Assembly: GCA_946807835.1 (NCBI GenBank) | Contig: OX327683.1 | Location: 12,343,001-12,407,000, forward strand | Source: Ailanthus altissimus | Taxonomy: Eukaryota > Streptophyta > Magnoliopsida > Sapindales > Simaroubaceae | Direction of reading: 5' to 3' | Length of the DNA: 64,000 nucleotides | Position numbers and translations under genes: made by a program | The notes under the pieces: model-generated | Seen by the model: the letters and a program-made list of their open reading frames with translations, nothing else | Databases searched by the model: none | What the model was told of the DNA's origin: nothing | Shown here: in pieces, positions 33,901 through 47,085 of the stretch | Layout: every line of letters starts with the position of its first letter | Position numbering within the stretch: the first letter of the stretch is position 1

Positions 33901-34531
33901 CCAAAATTATAAGAAGTTAGGGTATATTATACTCAAGAAAGATGAGAAAGATTTTGAATGATAAGTCAAGGACAAACGCCATAAAAAATCTTTGATCAGT
34001 TCTGAAAAGTTCTTTGAAGAACCAAGAGGAAACTCTCACTATTATTAAGGTTAAAACACTAAATTCTTAATAAGAGAATTTTTTATTTATTGGAGCACGA
34101 AATAGACAGAGAAAATAGGGTTTTTAGTGAGAGAACCATAATTAAAGCTTGGATTATGGGAGACTATTGAAGAATGAAGGCTTCTAATGACTTCTCTAAT
34201 TAGTTCCCTCATTCTCTCTATCTCATTTACATTTATTTCAAGTTTGTATTTGTAATTTATGTTGTTTGAACATGATTACAGTGGTGAATATTTGGAATCA
34301 TGTAATTGAGTATTTCACTTAGATAGTCAGATTATATATTCTAGGGCTTGATGAAACTTTATTGAATACTATATTTTGATGTTGTTATATGATTAATGGC
34401 TATCTTGTGTATATTCATTTATGCTTTTTATTTGCTTAATATTTCTAATTTGATTGAAAAATTGATTAAATATTTTAAATGCTTGGGTTATGTACTTAGG
34501 AGAGTTTAATCTATGTGTTCACTTTAAAAAG
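33901..34531 (+). other. Unassigned, possibly gypsy LTR U5-like DNA
   Basis: 33901-34060 is probably decayed copia A. From about 34070 to 34531 the style resembles the transcribed part of plant gypsy LTRs (aagcttggattatgg, ttccctcattctctc, ctagggcttgatgaaac). I could not pair it with another copy. No gene is seen. Confidence 0.3.
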
Positions 34532-36229
34532 TGAAGGAGTAGTTTAAGAACGATAAAAAATGTTCAAAACTTATCATGCATGTTAGTATAGTACATGGTT
34601 TTGGGAGATGAGTGCACATTGGAAGCATTTTGATGAAATAGGCAATATACCTTGAGTCTAAGCTTACTTTGATGGTTAGATGGTTCAGTGGTACCTGAAA
34701 AACACCAAGACTCCAAAGTGACCACTCGTGAGTGAGGGATGTGCTTGGCCGAACCTTAGAGAAAAATAAGAACCATTTTTTGTGTTACACTTTCTAAGAA
34801 TGTTTTTTTTTTCATTTTAACATAAGCTTCAGGTTAGTTTATATACTAACCAACCTTTTATAAATTACAAATTTTGCCCAAGAATTTCGTAAATTCTTTA
34901 TGACACTTTAGGTCTTAAATCATTTGGCTCAAAAACAATTTCAATGTCCATGGCCCATGTGAACTTATTAGTTCACTTAAAGCCCATCAATGTAATTTAA
35001 GCCTTTAAACTCTTTAAAAGCCTTTTAAAAGCCCACTATATAATTATCTTAACATATTGAGATAATTAATAATTAATGTAATTAATTATTTTCTGAATAT
35101 TTTAACTCTTAAAATATATTTCTGGATTATATTTGTGTAACCTTTTACACAGAAATATGGTTATTATCCTCAGAAAGTGTTAGCCATCTCTGGATAATCA
35201 ACTTTTTCTCTCTAACACATCTCAACACCAAAGGTATATGATGTGACCTTTGGGACCATTGTGAGTTAGCCATGAACCGAATCCAAACGGATCTAAAATA
35301 CCCAAAAACTATAGGATACATCTAGCAATGTTACATAGTCCTTAACCACAATGGCTTAACAATTCATTGAAAATTTTGTTCTCGGTCATATTTGCCATAT
35401 AGGTAATATCCCTCCGTTGTCTAATCCTAATCGATTCTAAATTCACGAAATGTCAAAATCTCAACTAGATACTTTTTAGAATCGTTGATCGATATATACA
35501 CTTTGTCACTCTGAACTCTTCGTATGACATTTCATATACTCTGGCCAGAGATTTAATTTTTTGACATTTATCGATGTTCCTTTAGGAACTCGAATCCCGG
35601 ATGAAGTCAGCAATAACTCTCATCCTTTATACTCGAGCTAATAGATCCCGTCTTGACAACTGACCATTTTCAAGAACGAACAACAAATGATCAAGTAGGC
35701 ATTTTGTATAGAGCATGACTAGCTCTGGCCGTAAACCATACACATCCAAACCGTTACGATCACGATGTCTAAGATCAAAGGACTACACCGTACACTAATA
35801 TGAGCAAATGATGAATCTTTGACTATATGCAATACTATGTGATTCATCATTTGATGGTCACGTTTGTCAATCATTTCTCTAACCAAATAGTCCACACTAA
35901 TGCCCCAGTGACATAACCATTATGTTATCCGAATTCATATCATCTTATGATATCCTTTTCAGAAGCACTCAGTATGCCTATTATGCAGTATTATTGTCTG
36001 GATAATACTGCTTCCGTAGAGAACAAGTTCGATAATTCTATCTAACTTTTAAATGAATTATCTGGACATTCATATGCATGCTTTATTTAAATGCATGACT
36101 AAATAAAGGAAAGAGCTTATACATTTGAATAAAGTACTCTTTCTTTTACTAAATAATTATTTTATTGATTACATAATATTATATCTCTAAAACTAACAAC
36201 GCGAATGATTTTTAAGGCTTACACCAACA
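34532..36229 (-). repeat. B' 3' LTR
   Basis: Begins tgaaggagtag and ends ttacaccaaca in plus orientation, so the element reads TGTTGGTGTAAGCC. It aligns with 42287-44091 and, inverted, with 23624-25040. The adjoining aactcccatt (36230-36239) is the complement of a short polypurine tract (aatgggagtt). Confidence 0.85.
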
Positions 36230-36239
36230 AACTCCCATT

Positions 36240-39200
36240 AGCATTAAAGTCATTCACTGTTGTATCTCATACCCATCTTCTCAAGATACAGGTCTAGCTA
36301 TTTTTGTATCATCGCTTTAGTGAATGGATTGGCTATGTTCTCTTTTGAAGAGACCTTCTAAATCAAAATGTCTCCGGCTCCAACGATCTCTCTAAGAATG
36401 TTATATTTGCGCTAAACATGCCCAAACCTTTTGTGGGATCTTAGTTCCTTTGCTTGTCCAATAGCCCTGGTATTATCATAGAATACAGTTATCGGATAAC
36501 ACATGTTCGGAACCACTTTCAGTTCGAATACAAACTTCGTATCCAAATGGCCTCTTTTGCTGATGCTGAAGCAGCAATATATTCAGCTTCAGTAGTAGAG
36601 TCTACTGTAGTCGACTGTTTAGAACTCTTCTAGGTTATAGCAACTCCATTACATAGAAAGACATATATTGATGTAGACTGTCTATCATCAATATCTAACT
36701 AAAAATCTAAATTTGAGTATCCTTAAATGTTTAACTCTGACATCCATAACTCAGAACTAGATCTTTAGTTCCTCTTAAGTACTTAAGGATCATCTTAACA
36801 TATGACCAATGTTTTTCCCCAGGATTAGCGTGATATCTGCTTGTAACACTTATAGCATATGTGATATCAAGTCTTATACATAACATAGGTTATATAAAGA
36901 CTCCCTATTGCCAAAGTAAAAGGAACACCATATATCCGTTGTCGCTCTTTATAGATCTTTGGACCCATATCTTTTGAAAGAGGAAGACCTTTCGTGAAGT
37001 GCAAGAAACCTCTCTTAGAGTTCTCCATGTTGAACCTCTTCAGTATTTGTTCTATGTATAATCTTTGGGATAATCAAATTATCCTCTTACATTTATCTCT
37101 ATAGATGTGTATCCCAAGGACAAAGGTCGCATCTCCTAAGTCCTTCGTCGAGAAAGTTTTGGATAACCAGATTTTAACCTCTATCATTACACCTGCATCA
37201 TTTCCTATCAAAAGTATGTCATCCACATACAGTATGAGAAATGTGATGGCATGATCCTTAACCTATTTATATATACAAGGTTCATCTAGATTCTTCATAA
37301 AACTAAACGATTTGATTGTCTCATCGAATCAAATGTTACAACTTCTGGAAGCTTGCTTTAATTCGTAAATGGATCGATGCAATTTGCATACCTTGCTTTG
37401 GTTAGCTGAGGATACAAAACCTACTGGTTATTCCATATAAATATTTTCCTCAATAAAACCATTTAGGAAAGCCGTTTTGACATCTATCTAACAAATCTCA
37501 TGTCACAGTATACTACTATAGCTAGCATTATTTGGATGGACTTAATCATTGCCACGGGCGAAAAAGTTTTCTCATAGTTCAACCCTTGTTTATGAGTATA
37601 ACCTTTCATAACCAGTTGTTCTTTGAAGGTCTCTATCTTTCCATCTTGGCCAATCTTTTTCATATAGACCCATTTACATCTTATATGGACTATTCCTTTA
37701 GGAGGGTCCACACTTGGTTGGCATGCATTGATTCTATCCCATAATTCATTACTTCTAGCCATTTTTCAGAATCCCTATATAGGATAGCTTCCTCGTATCT
37801 TCTAGGATCATTACCACAATCACTGGCTCTTACTAGATATGATTCAAAATCCTGTTGTTATAAGAATCCATACCTCTTTGTAGGTCAGGATACTATAGAA
37901 GACCTACGTGCTGGAACCATAGTATTTGATGCTGAGGTTTTTTGAGTGGACGATTTAGCTTTAGCACTTTCGATTCTAGGCTTTTAGAACTCTTCCTTGA
38001 GCTCTATTTCCCTTCCTATGCTTCCTTACTCTAAGAAATATTTCTTAAGGAATCTAGCATATCTACTGATCATAATTCTCTGATTAGACAGGAAAAAGAA
38101 AAAGTATCTTAAACCATCTTTAGGATACCCTATGAACTGACCTTTCTATGACCTTATGTTTAGCTTATCCGTCTTGACTATCTTGGTATAAGCTGGACAA
38201 CCCAAAATCCTTTTACAATTGAGATTAGAGGATTTGTCGTACCATATCTCGTATAGTGTCTTTTATACGGACTTTGAAAGTTCTCTGTTTAAGATATGAA
38301 ATGTTGTCTGCAAAACATATCTCCAAAGTGAGACCAGTAAGTCTGTAAAACTCACCATTGATTGTACCATATCCAATAAGGGTACGATTCCTCCTTTCAA
38401 ACACTTCATTTAACCAAGGAGTGTATAAAGGCATTAATTATGAGATTATACCATTATTTCTCAAATAAGCCTGAAACTCTGTACTCAAGTATTCGCTTCC
38501 ACGATCTGATTATAATGCTTTAATGCTCTTTCCAGTCTGTTTCTTTACTTCATTCTTGAACTTTTTGAAATTTTTAAAAGATTTAGATTTCTATTTCATC
38601 AAATTTGAATACCCGTACTGTGACATATCATCAGTGAAGGTAATGAAGTATTCAAATCCATTTCTAGCCAAAGTACTAAATAGTCCATATACATCTGTAT
38701 GCATGAGCTCTAGAAGTTCCTTAGCCCTTTCTCCTTTATTCTTGAAAGGAGATTTGGTCATTTTACTTTAGAGATACGATTCACAAGTTAGATAGGGTTC
38801 ACAATCCAAGGTGCTTAAAAGCCCACTTTCTCTAAGTTATTTTAACATTCTTTCTTCTATATGACCAAGTCTGCGATGCCATAAGACTTTTGGATTTGAT
38901 TTTATTCGAGTTCTCTTATTTGTAATGGCATTGATTGAATCATTTAGCTTTAATATATACAAACCATTTGTATTTAAGGTTTTTACAGCTAATACATTTC
39001 CAAAATGTAACAAATATTCATTTCTATTAAACTGCACTATATAACCACTTTTACATAAGGCAGAAATAGAAATAATGTTCCTTGTTACTTCTTTAAAGTA
39101 TAATACTTTATTTAAGTACAAAATATATTCTAATAGAATTTTGATGGAACGGTTTCTAATGGCTGATGCTGTAACTCTTGCTCTATTTTCCATCTTCAAA

Positions 39201-40215
39201 ATGCCTTCATTTCTAGTAAGCTTAGAACTATTCTGCAGGACCTGCATAGTCATACAAACATGTGATGTATTAGCTGAATCTAATATCCAAGAATGATTAT
39301 TTAAATTAACATTTAATTCAAATTCAATCACATGACTTTGGTGTGTACCTTTTTCCTTGGCCTTCTTAAGGCTATCAAGATATTGCGGACAGTTCTTCTT
39401 CCAATGTCCCTCAACCCTATAGTGAAAACAGGTTCCTTTACTCTTACTAGTATCACCCTTCTTAGCCTTCTCAACTCTAGGCACTGGTTTCTTGAAGGGT
39501 TGCTTGTTGGGTCAAACCTTTGGGCCTTTCTTGTGTTGTCCGTATATCTTTGTCTTCATCTTTTGTTTAGTAGAAGCCATAAAGATATTTTCTTGTGCTT
39601 TCTTGGAATTTTGTTTATAGAAATTTTGAATCTCATTCAACAGCCCTGGAAAGTCCCTCTCAATCCTATTGAGATTGTAATTGATTGTAAACACTTATAA
39701 CTCGAATGGAGGGACTAGAGAATCAAATTCACCCTGATGCGGTCTAGAAGGATCACACCATTCACCTATAATTGGTACATCATGTTGATCATCTTGATCT
39801 CATGCTTATCGGGTGGCATTCCCTCCCTCAGCTTCACGCTGAAAAGAGAGACACATAGTTCGCATTCCGTTAGTCTAAAGTTCTCCCTGTATAACTCTTC
39901 CAAGGAGATCAATATGTTGTATGCCTCCAAAACCTTTTCATAACACTTTTGGAGATCCTGAGACATAGAAGCCATCATATAGTTTCTAGCCTTTTTACTG
40001 TCCACTTTCCATTGCTCATAAGTATCCATTTCAAGCTGTGAAGCATTGGGATCTATGTCGACTGGAAGCGGAGCCTCCAGAATGTATGAAATATTTTTGA
40101 AGTCTAAAATTAATTTTAAATTTCTTATCCAATTACTATAATTGGGCCTTATCAATGTATTTCTTTTGAGAAGACTTAGGAGAACTACGTTGTTTGACAT
40201 TTGTTCAAATATCAC
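36240..40215 (-). pseudogene. B' gag-pol polyprotein, dead
   Basis: Read leftward from 40215. Gag begins about 40200 with MSNNVVLLSLLKRNTLIRPN and stays open to 39766. A zinc knuckle CFHYRVEGHWKKNC (about 39420, second Cys lost) is followed by protease WILDSANTSHVC (about 39285, active site altered from DSGA) and pre-integrase VLWHRRLGHIEERM (about 38860). The integrase segment is PWLNEVFERRNRT (about 38400). Reverse transcriptase shows CKWVYMKKIGQDGKIETFKE (about 37650), FSPVAMIKS and the YVDD box (37218-37229). RNase H has DSTTEAEYIAASASAKEA (36545-36600). The order Gag-PR-IN-RT-RH is that of copia. Many stops and frameshifts are present, but some frames (39766-40215, 38837-39484) remain long. 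Confidence 0.85.
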
Positions 40216-42272
40216 AAATATTGTTGAAAAAAAAAAGTAATTCGCTTGTTAGTATCGTAATCAATTTATTAAACTGTTAAATCTTATTTAGCTCCTACTA
40301 ATTTATTCGAATCTCATACTCCCCAAGCTTGATTCAAAAATTTACGTTGGATTAAATTTTTAGTGAGGAATCAAATTCTTATTAAATTTAATTAACCTCA
40401 CATAATAGACTCTTGGTCAATTAATTCTAATAAGTAGGAAACTATTTTTTTCACATCTCATGTGAGTTATGATTCATTTATTATGCCCTAGGTTTAGATA
40501 CCTCACATATAGACTCTTGGTAACGTAGGCTAGTTAAATCCAAATCAATATGCTTTAAAATGGCATTCCCACCAAGTCCTCACATAATAGAATCTTGGAC
40601 AAGATATGAATTTTCATCCAAGAAAAAGATATAATTCTTTTCAAGGCATATCCCTCACATAATAGAATCTTGGGATTTAATATTTATGCCAAGGAACTAA
40701 TTATATCCCATATTGGGAGGCATAGATTTAATAATTTTTTCCTTTAGGGAGGTTTTAATTTTATTACCATCTGCAAATTTAGTCCAATTTCATACTTTAA
40801 TATATAAATTATTCATTCATCTCATGCATAAAAATATAAAGCATGTGGGTTAATCAATGGGGTTTTCAAAAATACAATCCTAAGATAAACTATTTACCCT
40901 ATCCTATATCTCCGTCCAAATCACCATCTATATGTTCTTTAGGTTCTCGTCCAGCCGCTTCAATCACATAAGCAATCTTAGCCATGCAGGCTCGATAAAA
41001 TAATTAATAATAATAAAATAATTATTATTACATGCCATTAAAAAAATATTATAACTCTTGAATATTTTTCAAAAAATAAATGGCATGTATTGATCAACTC
41101 TCTAATCTAGCATTCATCCATCACATGAATAAATATTAAATTAAAGCATCCATAATATTTAATTTAAATAATTAATATGCTAAGAATATAAAATTGGTAA
41201 GTGTCATAATATATATATCTCATATACATTGCCTTGTGTGTGAATATGAAAAGTGTATTTGGAAATTATTTAAAACTTTTGGGGCATGCAACAATTGCAA
41301 TTTTTAAGCATCATCATGATTATGTCATATTTCACCTAAAATTTTAAAATTAATTTTATTATTATTTTATCAAATCAATCACTTTTAGAAAACTCCATGC
41401 ATAGACCTGAATAAATCAAGTAATGATGATATCTCATATCATTATGTTTTAATAGATTTTGAACTTTTTAAAAATAATAATCATTATCATTTCAAAAATA
41501 ATAACAAATTTATTTCTTCTATGCTATGACAATTAATGATTTTGTTTCAAATATTTTCAATGCATGACATAGATAAACTCATCGAATTATAACATCTTAT
41601 ATTATAATACATTTAATTTTGAACACTTCAAAATTCAAATTATCAATATTTTATAAATATTGATAATGCATGTTATGCAGGTCATAACAAATAATTAAAT
41701 TATTTATCATATCATACAATTGCCAATTAAATGCCTTTTACATATTTAACTAAAAAAATTCATCACATGAATTTCTTTCCCAAAACCAATTCAACAAGTT
41801 AATCTATCATTCAAACTATATACAACACTTGCATATAGACACACCATATTACTTTTATAAAATATATCATCATATTAGACATATACAAGCTTCCAACAAA
41901 ACAACTTATCCCTTGAACATGTAATCAACATAAAAAACATGATAAGATTACAAAAACATTAGTCCCATAAAAATAGTTTATTGCATCACATGCAACCTAC
42001 AAGTCCATAGTTATGCATCTCATGCATCTAATGGTTCACATGCATATACCATAAATTTCAATCACATAAGAGTAAATAAAAATAATTTTTTCAGTGGCAT
42101 ATGCACATGGCCGAACCACAAGTAACCTTACATTATGATATTTTGCATCAAATACAACATGCAAGCTAGTATATATGCATTTCATGCTACCAACCATTTG
42201 TATGCAACATATTCATAACATTTATGCATTTTTCAAGGGATTTTGCTTAAAAGAAACATGTAAATCCTTCAT
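40216..42272 (-). other. B' long untranslated leader
   Basis: About 2 kb between the primer site and gag, AT-rich and without genes. It contains four copies of a ctcacataatag.(c/a)tcttgg motif (40396, 40501, 40578, 40653) and runs of ataat/attat words. The copia B fragment shares the gag-proximal part but lacks most of the rest. Confidence 0.6.
40396..40673. repeat. Four spaced copies of a 20-21-nt motif
   Basis: Copies at 40396-40416, 40501-40520, 40578-40598 and 40653-40673 share ctcacata(a)tag and tcttgg. Spacing is 105, 77 and 75 bp. The sequence between copies is not repeated. Confidence 0.85.
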
Positions 42273-42284
42273 GCTCTAATACCA
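42273..42284 (-). promoter_or_regulatory. B' primer binding site (initiator Met-tRNA type)
   Basis: The reverse strand reads tggtattagagc, one change from the copia consensus tggtatcagagc, two bases inside the 5' LTR. Confidence 0.85.
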
Positions 42285-42286
42285 TT

Positions 42287-44091
42287 TGAAATGGTGGTGT
42301 AAAAATGATAGAAAATGTTGAAAATTATCATGCATGTTAGTATAGTACATGACTTTGGGAGATGAGTGAATATTGAAAGCATTTTGATGAAATAAGAAAC
42401 ATACCTTAAGTCCAAGCTTGCTTTGATAGTTGGATGTTTAAGTTATACTTGTCAAATACCAAGACTCCAAATTGAGCACCACTCGTGAGTAAGGGATGTG
42501 CTTGGCCGAACCTTAGAGAAAAATAAGAACCATTTTTTGTGTTACACTTCCTAAGAATGTTTTTTTTTTCACTTTGACATAAGCTTTAGGTTAGTTTATA
42601 TACTAACCAACCTTTTATAAATTACAAAATTTTCCCAAGAATTTCTTAAATTCTTTATGACACTTGGGGTCTTAAATCCTTTGGCCCAAAGACAATTTCA
42701 ATGTCCATAGCCCATGTGAACTCATTAGTTCACTTAAAGCCCATCAATGTAATTTTAGCCTTTAAACTCAGTAAAAGCCTTTTAAAACCCAATATATAAT
42801 TATCTTAACATATTAAGTTAATTAATAATTAATGTAATTAATTATTTTTTGAATATTTTAATTCTTAAAATATATTTTTTGATCATATTTGTGTAACCTT
42901 TTATGCGAAAATACTATTATGATCCTCGAAAAGTGCTAGCCATATCTGGATAATCAACTCTTTCTCTCTAACAAATCTCAACACAAAAGGTATATGGTAT
43001 GACCTCTAAGACCATTGTGGGTTAGCCGTGAGCCAAATCCGGACGGATCTAAAATGCCTAACGACTATAGGATACATCTAGCAATGTTCCATAGTCCCTA
43101 ACCACAATGGCTTGACAACTCATTGAAAATTTTGTTCCCGGTCAAATTTACCATGTAGGTAATATCCCTCCATTGTCTAATCTTGATCTATTCTAGATTC
43201 ACGGAATGTCAAAATCTGAAACTGTATACTTTTCAGAATCGTCAATCGATATGTGCAGAACTTTGTTACTACAAACTCTTCGTATAACATTTTATATACT
43301 CTGCCCAGAGATTTAATTTTCCAACATTTATCAACATTCCTTTAGGAACTAGAATCCTGGATGGAGTTAGCGATAACTCCCATCCTTTATACTCGAGCCA
43401 ACAGATCCCGTGTTGACAATCGACCATTTTTGCGAACGAATAACGAATGACCAAGTAGGTTTTTTGTTTAGAGCATGACTAGCTTTGTCCGTATACACCA
43501 TACGAATCATATGCATCCAAACCGTTACGATCACGATGTCTTAGATCAAAGGACTACAGCGTACACTAATATAGCCAAACGATGAATCTTTGACTATATG
43601 TAATACTATGTGATTCATCGTTTGATGGTTACGTTCGACAATCAGTTCTCTAACCAATTTTTGTTTAGAGCATGACTAGCACTGTCCGTATACACCATAC
43701 GAACCATATGCATCCAAACCATTACGATCACGATGTTTTAGATCAAAGGACTACAGCGTACACTAATATGACCGAATGACAAATCATTGACTATATGCAA
43801 TACTATGTGATTCATCGTTTGATGGTCACGTTCGACAATCAGTTCTCTAACCAATAGTCCACACTAATGCCCTAGTGACATAACCATTATGTCATCCGAA
43901 TTCATATCATCTCATGATATCTTTTTCGAAAGTATTCAGTGGGCCCACTATGCAGTATTATTCTCCAAATAATACTGCTTCCGTAGGGAACAAATTTGAT
44001 AATTCTATCTAACTTTTAAATAAATTATTTGGACATTCATATGTGTACTTTATTTAAATGCATAACTAAATAAAGGAAACAGCTTACACAA
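42287..44091 (-). repeat. B' 5' LTR with internal duplication, end truncated
   Basis: Aligns with 34532-36122. It is longer than its partner because of a 197-bp tandem duplication (43461-43855). It stops at gcttacaca, so about 105 bp of U3 are missing. Confidence 0.85.
43461..43855. repeat. 197-bp tandem duplication in B' 5' LTR
   Basis: Unit 1 (43461-43657) and unit 2 (43658-43855) both run from 'tttttgtttagagcatgact' to 'cagttctctaaccaat', with about a dozen differences. The left LTR has a single unit, so the duplication arose after insertion or in only one LTR. Confidence 0.9.
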
Positions 44092-45399
44092 TAAATGGCA
44101 CAAATCCTTAAGGTAGATAAATAGCTATTAACAATCCTAATTATATCTTTTTAGTCCCTCATTCTTCCTCATAGACAATCACCATATGTGCGTGTGTAAG
44201 CAGCAAGCAACAGCTAAAACTATACTTTGATTTATTTTACACTTTAGTTTGTACATGAAAGATGTGTCTCGACATTTGATTTGTATAATGACACTTCCAT
44301 AAGCTTATTTTTACTACCACTCTCCACTAATATAGAGAATCACATGTCTATGGATCTATTTAGGACTTTACTTAGCTTATAACATAAGACTAAGGTCAAG
44401 GTGAGATAACAAGATAAATATATGAGGTTCAAGTCATACTATAAACACTTAGATTTTACCTAGAAACCTCTTGATTTATCTTTTCCTTATATTATCTCTT
44501 CCCCCAAACTTATTATTTTTCCATCTTTCTTTTCAACCTTTATTTTTCATGGAATTTCTTCTTTTTCTTAAGCTGGGGGTATTTTTCTTTATTTTTTTTT
44601 CTAAATACCCCCAAACTTAGATTAACAAATACCATCCAAACTTATTTTTCTTATATTACCACAACCTTTTCCTTCCATGAGTATTTATAAGCAAATGCAA
44701 GGCTTATGGTGTTACAGGTAAATTTTTAGATAAGTAAACTTTAAGTCTTAGACTTGTAATGTCGTTAAACCAAAGAATGGGTAATTAGGCTCACAAATAG
44801 GGTACTAAGGATAAATATACAATAAAGATAGGCTAGAAAGGCTCAATCAATCCAAAGATGGCCTAATGTCATTTTTCTATTCATATATTTCCTATGATTT
44901 CACCTTGAGTAATAATTAAAAACAAGTTCTAGAGTATCAGTCTTTCGAGACTGTGGTAGACTCCCTAAAGCATAAGTATCTCTAAGTAATAATCATAATT
45001 ATTCATGCTTATAAAGTGTTAAAAAAAAGTGATTATAAATAAGATCAAACTTATTCCTAAACTTAGATAACCAAAATTGTCTTAAGTATCTATCATTCCT
45101 TAAGAATTTGTAAAAATAAATTCAGTCATGTATTCCTTTTCTTATCATAGACTAATGATTATCTTAACAACCTAATAAAATAAAAGAAGAAACATATAAG
45201 AAATAAGATTTATAACAGAGTAAAAGAAAATATGACTTCATTATTTTTACTTTTTTTTAACACAGGTAATAAATAAAACATACAGAGCAGCACTAAACAT
45301 AAAGTGCAACACTAAATATCCCCCCCCCCCCCCCCATTTAAAATGAAACATGGTCCCCATGTGAAGAAAGAACAAAAATTAAGATACTTCTTTGTGAAA
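44092..45399 (-). other. D 3' untranslated region
   Basis: The reverse strand carries 'aagtttgggggtatttag' (44599-44616) and 'aagtttgggggaagag' (44500-44517), as in the 3' region of the young element. A 16-C run (45320-45335) gives a G-run in element sense. No gene is seen. Confidence 0.55.
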
Positions 45400-46454
45400 C
45401 TAGTCATCCAAAATAGTTAGGATCAAAGAGAAAATCCTCAAATCAAGGTCTGGCGATAACAGAGGTGAGGGGATCACTGGAGGCTATGGTAGAGTTGAAA
45501 GATCGATTCCAAAGGATGTGGCAGTAGCCTGGGTCCATTGGATTAAATACCTCCAAGTAGCATTAGCCGTACGCTCGTGAGAAGTCATCGAGCCTCCAGT
45601 TAAGCTAAGCGTTTATAGACTGGTAAAGGATGGCAACAGCAAAATAACATAGGGCTTCAAGAGGGGGCGAGTTAGCAGCAATCATTCGATGAATGATAAG
45701 AGTAGATATAACAACAGCTGGAGCGTGTCGTTCTTTTCACTAGTCCCAAGTGACGCCGGCTCGTGCACATAAAACTCTAATCAAGGAAGGAAAAAATAAT
45801 CGGCTATTAAGGCAAGAACATGCCATAATTTTTGCGTAAATGATCATGCCAATGTTGATTACTCGATGTGTTATGATGGTAAAGAGTTAGATAGCATGAA
45901 GTTTGGTAATGTCATTAGTGTGAGAGATCAGCATGAATCTTGCTACAAAGGAGTTGTACCAGGCTTTAAAAACTAAATGCATATGGCAAGACATGAATGT
46001 CATGGGTAGATCGTTGATCACATGCCATTGTGTACCCGGTGTACATAAGATAGCGATGATCATCTCATAATTTGGGTGATCTCTGCGTTTTACCATATTA
46101 TTTTCAATCTCTGCTTGTAAACCAAAATGAGCATTGATTGTTGCGGGATCAAATGCTACTCTCTTGCCATGAACAAATACCCGCCTATATTTATCTAGTT
46201 CACTTTCATTGGCATAGAACTCTCATACAATGGGAACTATACTGGCTGTGTGTAAAATTATTCCAATAACACTCTATAATCATGTCCCCGATACTTGGAA
46301 TATTCAGGTTTTCTAAATCAAAACCTATTTCTCTGACAAATTCTTTCTTGAAAACCATGTCGGTATATCGGGCTTGTGTTTTGGTTGAAGTGTACCAAGT
46401 GACATCGTAAGCACTGTTGCTGCTTGCTGTAGTACATTGCTTTTTTGGAGCCAT
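45400..46454 (-). pseudogene. 'Plant transposon protein' downstream ORF of element D, dead
   Basis: The minus-strand start at 46454 reads MAPKKQCTTASSNSAYDVTW, then ARYTDMVFKKEFVREIGFDL to a stop after 82 codons. The frame resumes at 46096 with MIIAILCTPGTQWHVINDLP and LVFKAWYNSFVARFMLISHT, and decays towards 45400. The PGTQW...L...AW...F...R...SH pattern is that of the uncharacterised 'putative plant transposon protein' domain found downstream of gag or pol in Athila-like and related elements. Its role is unknown. Several stops are present. Confidence 0.7.
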
Positions 46455-47085
46455 GGATTGTTCTTTTCTAAGACTGAATCACAAAAAAATAGTAAGTAAA
46501 AATTTATAAGGAAATTGGTATAAATACTTACCTGTTTCTCGTCCTTTTTATTTTTGAATTCATTGTAGCGCTGTTGCAGTACACGCCATATCGCCCTAGC
46601 GACAATGTATTGCTAAGGCGATAATTATTGTTTCGCTTTAGCACTATGATGTACGTCATTAATTCTTGTAACTGTTTTGACTTGGGGGGATGCGCCTTGT
46701 ATCACGGGAGCACTAAACTAAAGCAACGGTTGGAATCCCTTTTGAACTTTCGCTACAACACTGAGTTTCTATCGCTGAAGCAATGTGCTAGCGCTGAAGC
46801 AATGTGCTAGCGCTGAAGTGATAATTATTTGTTGCTGCAATATTGAAGGCTGGTGTTTTGATGCTTACTGTAATTCCCACTGATGCGTTAAAGCACGTAC
46901 TGCGTGGGCAATATTAACTCAAGATTTCTATCGCTGTTGCACGAAATTCTCTCTCTACAATGCTGAACCATTCTTTTTTTAATAGATAAAACAAATATTA
47001 AATAATAATAATAATACTTACCTTGGGTTGCCTTCCAAGTAGCACTTGATTTAACATCGTCGACTTGATGGGGCTTTCTATTCTC
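46455..47085 (-). other. D spacer with repeated gctgaagcaatgtgctagc words
   Basis: Non-coding. It holds two tandem copies of a 19-bp unit near 46775-46812 and several 'agcgctgaag'/'tagcgc' words. The gag-pro-distal ttggaaggcaacccaagg motif is at 47021-47038 (reverse strand). Confidence 0.6.

Larger units (their letters stand above)
34532..44091 (-). mobile_element. Copia element B' (nearly complete, dead)
   Basis: A minus-strand Ty1/copia element of about 9.6 kb: 3' LTR 34532-36229, gag-pol about 36240-40215, a long leader, primer site 42273-42284 and 5' LTR 42287-44091, which lacks about the last 105 bp found in the left LTR. The LTRs have many differences, so the insertion is old. The right end abuts element D directly, so the truncation or a later deletion removed the target duplication. 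Confidence 0.85.

Noticed and set aside
40396..40673. Spaced repeats reminiscent of a CRISPR array
   Set aside because: The sequence is plant nuclear retroelement leader, spacing is uneven, there are only four copies and no cas genes.
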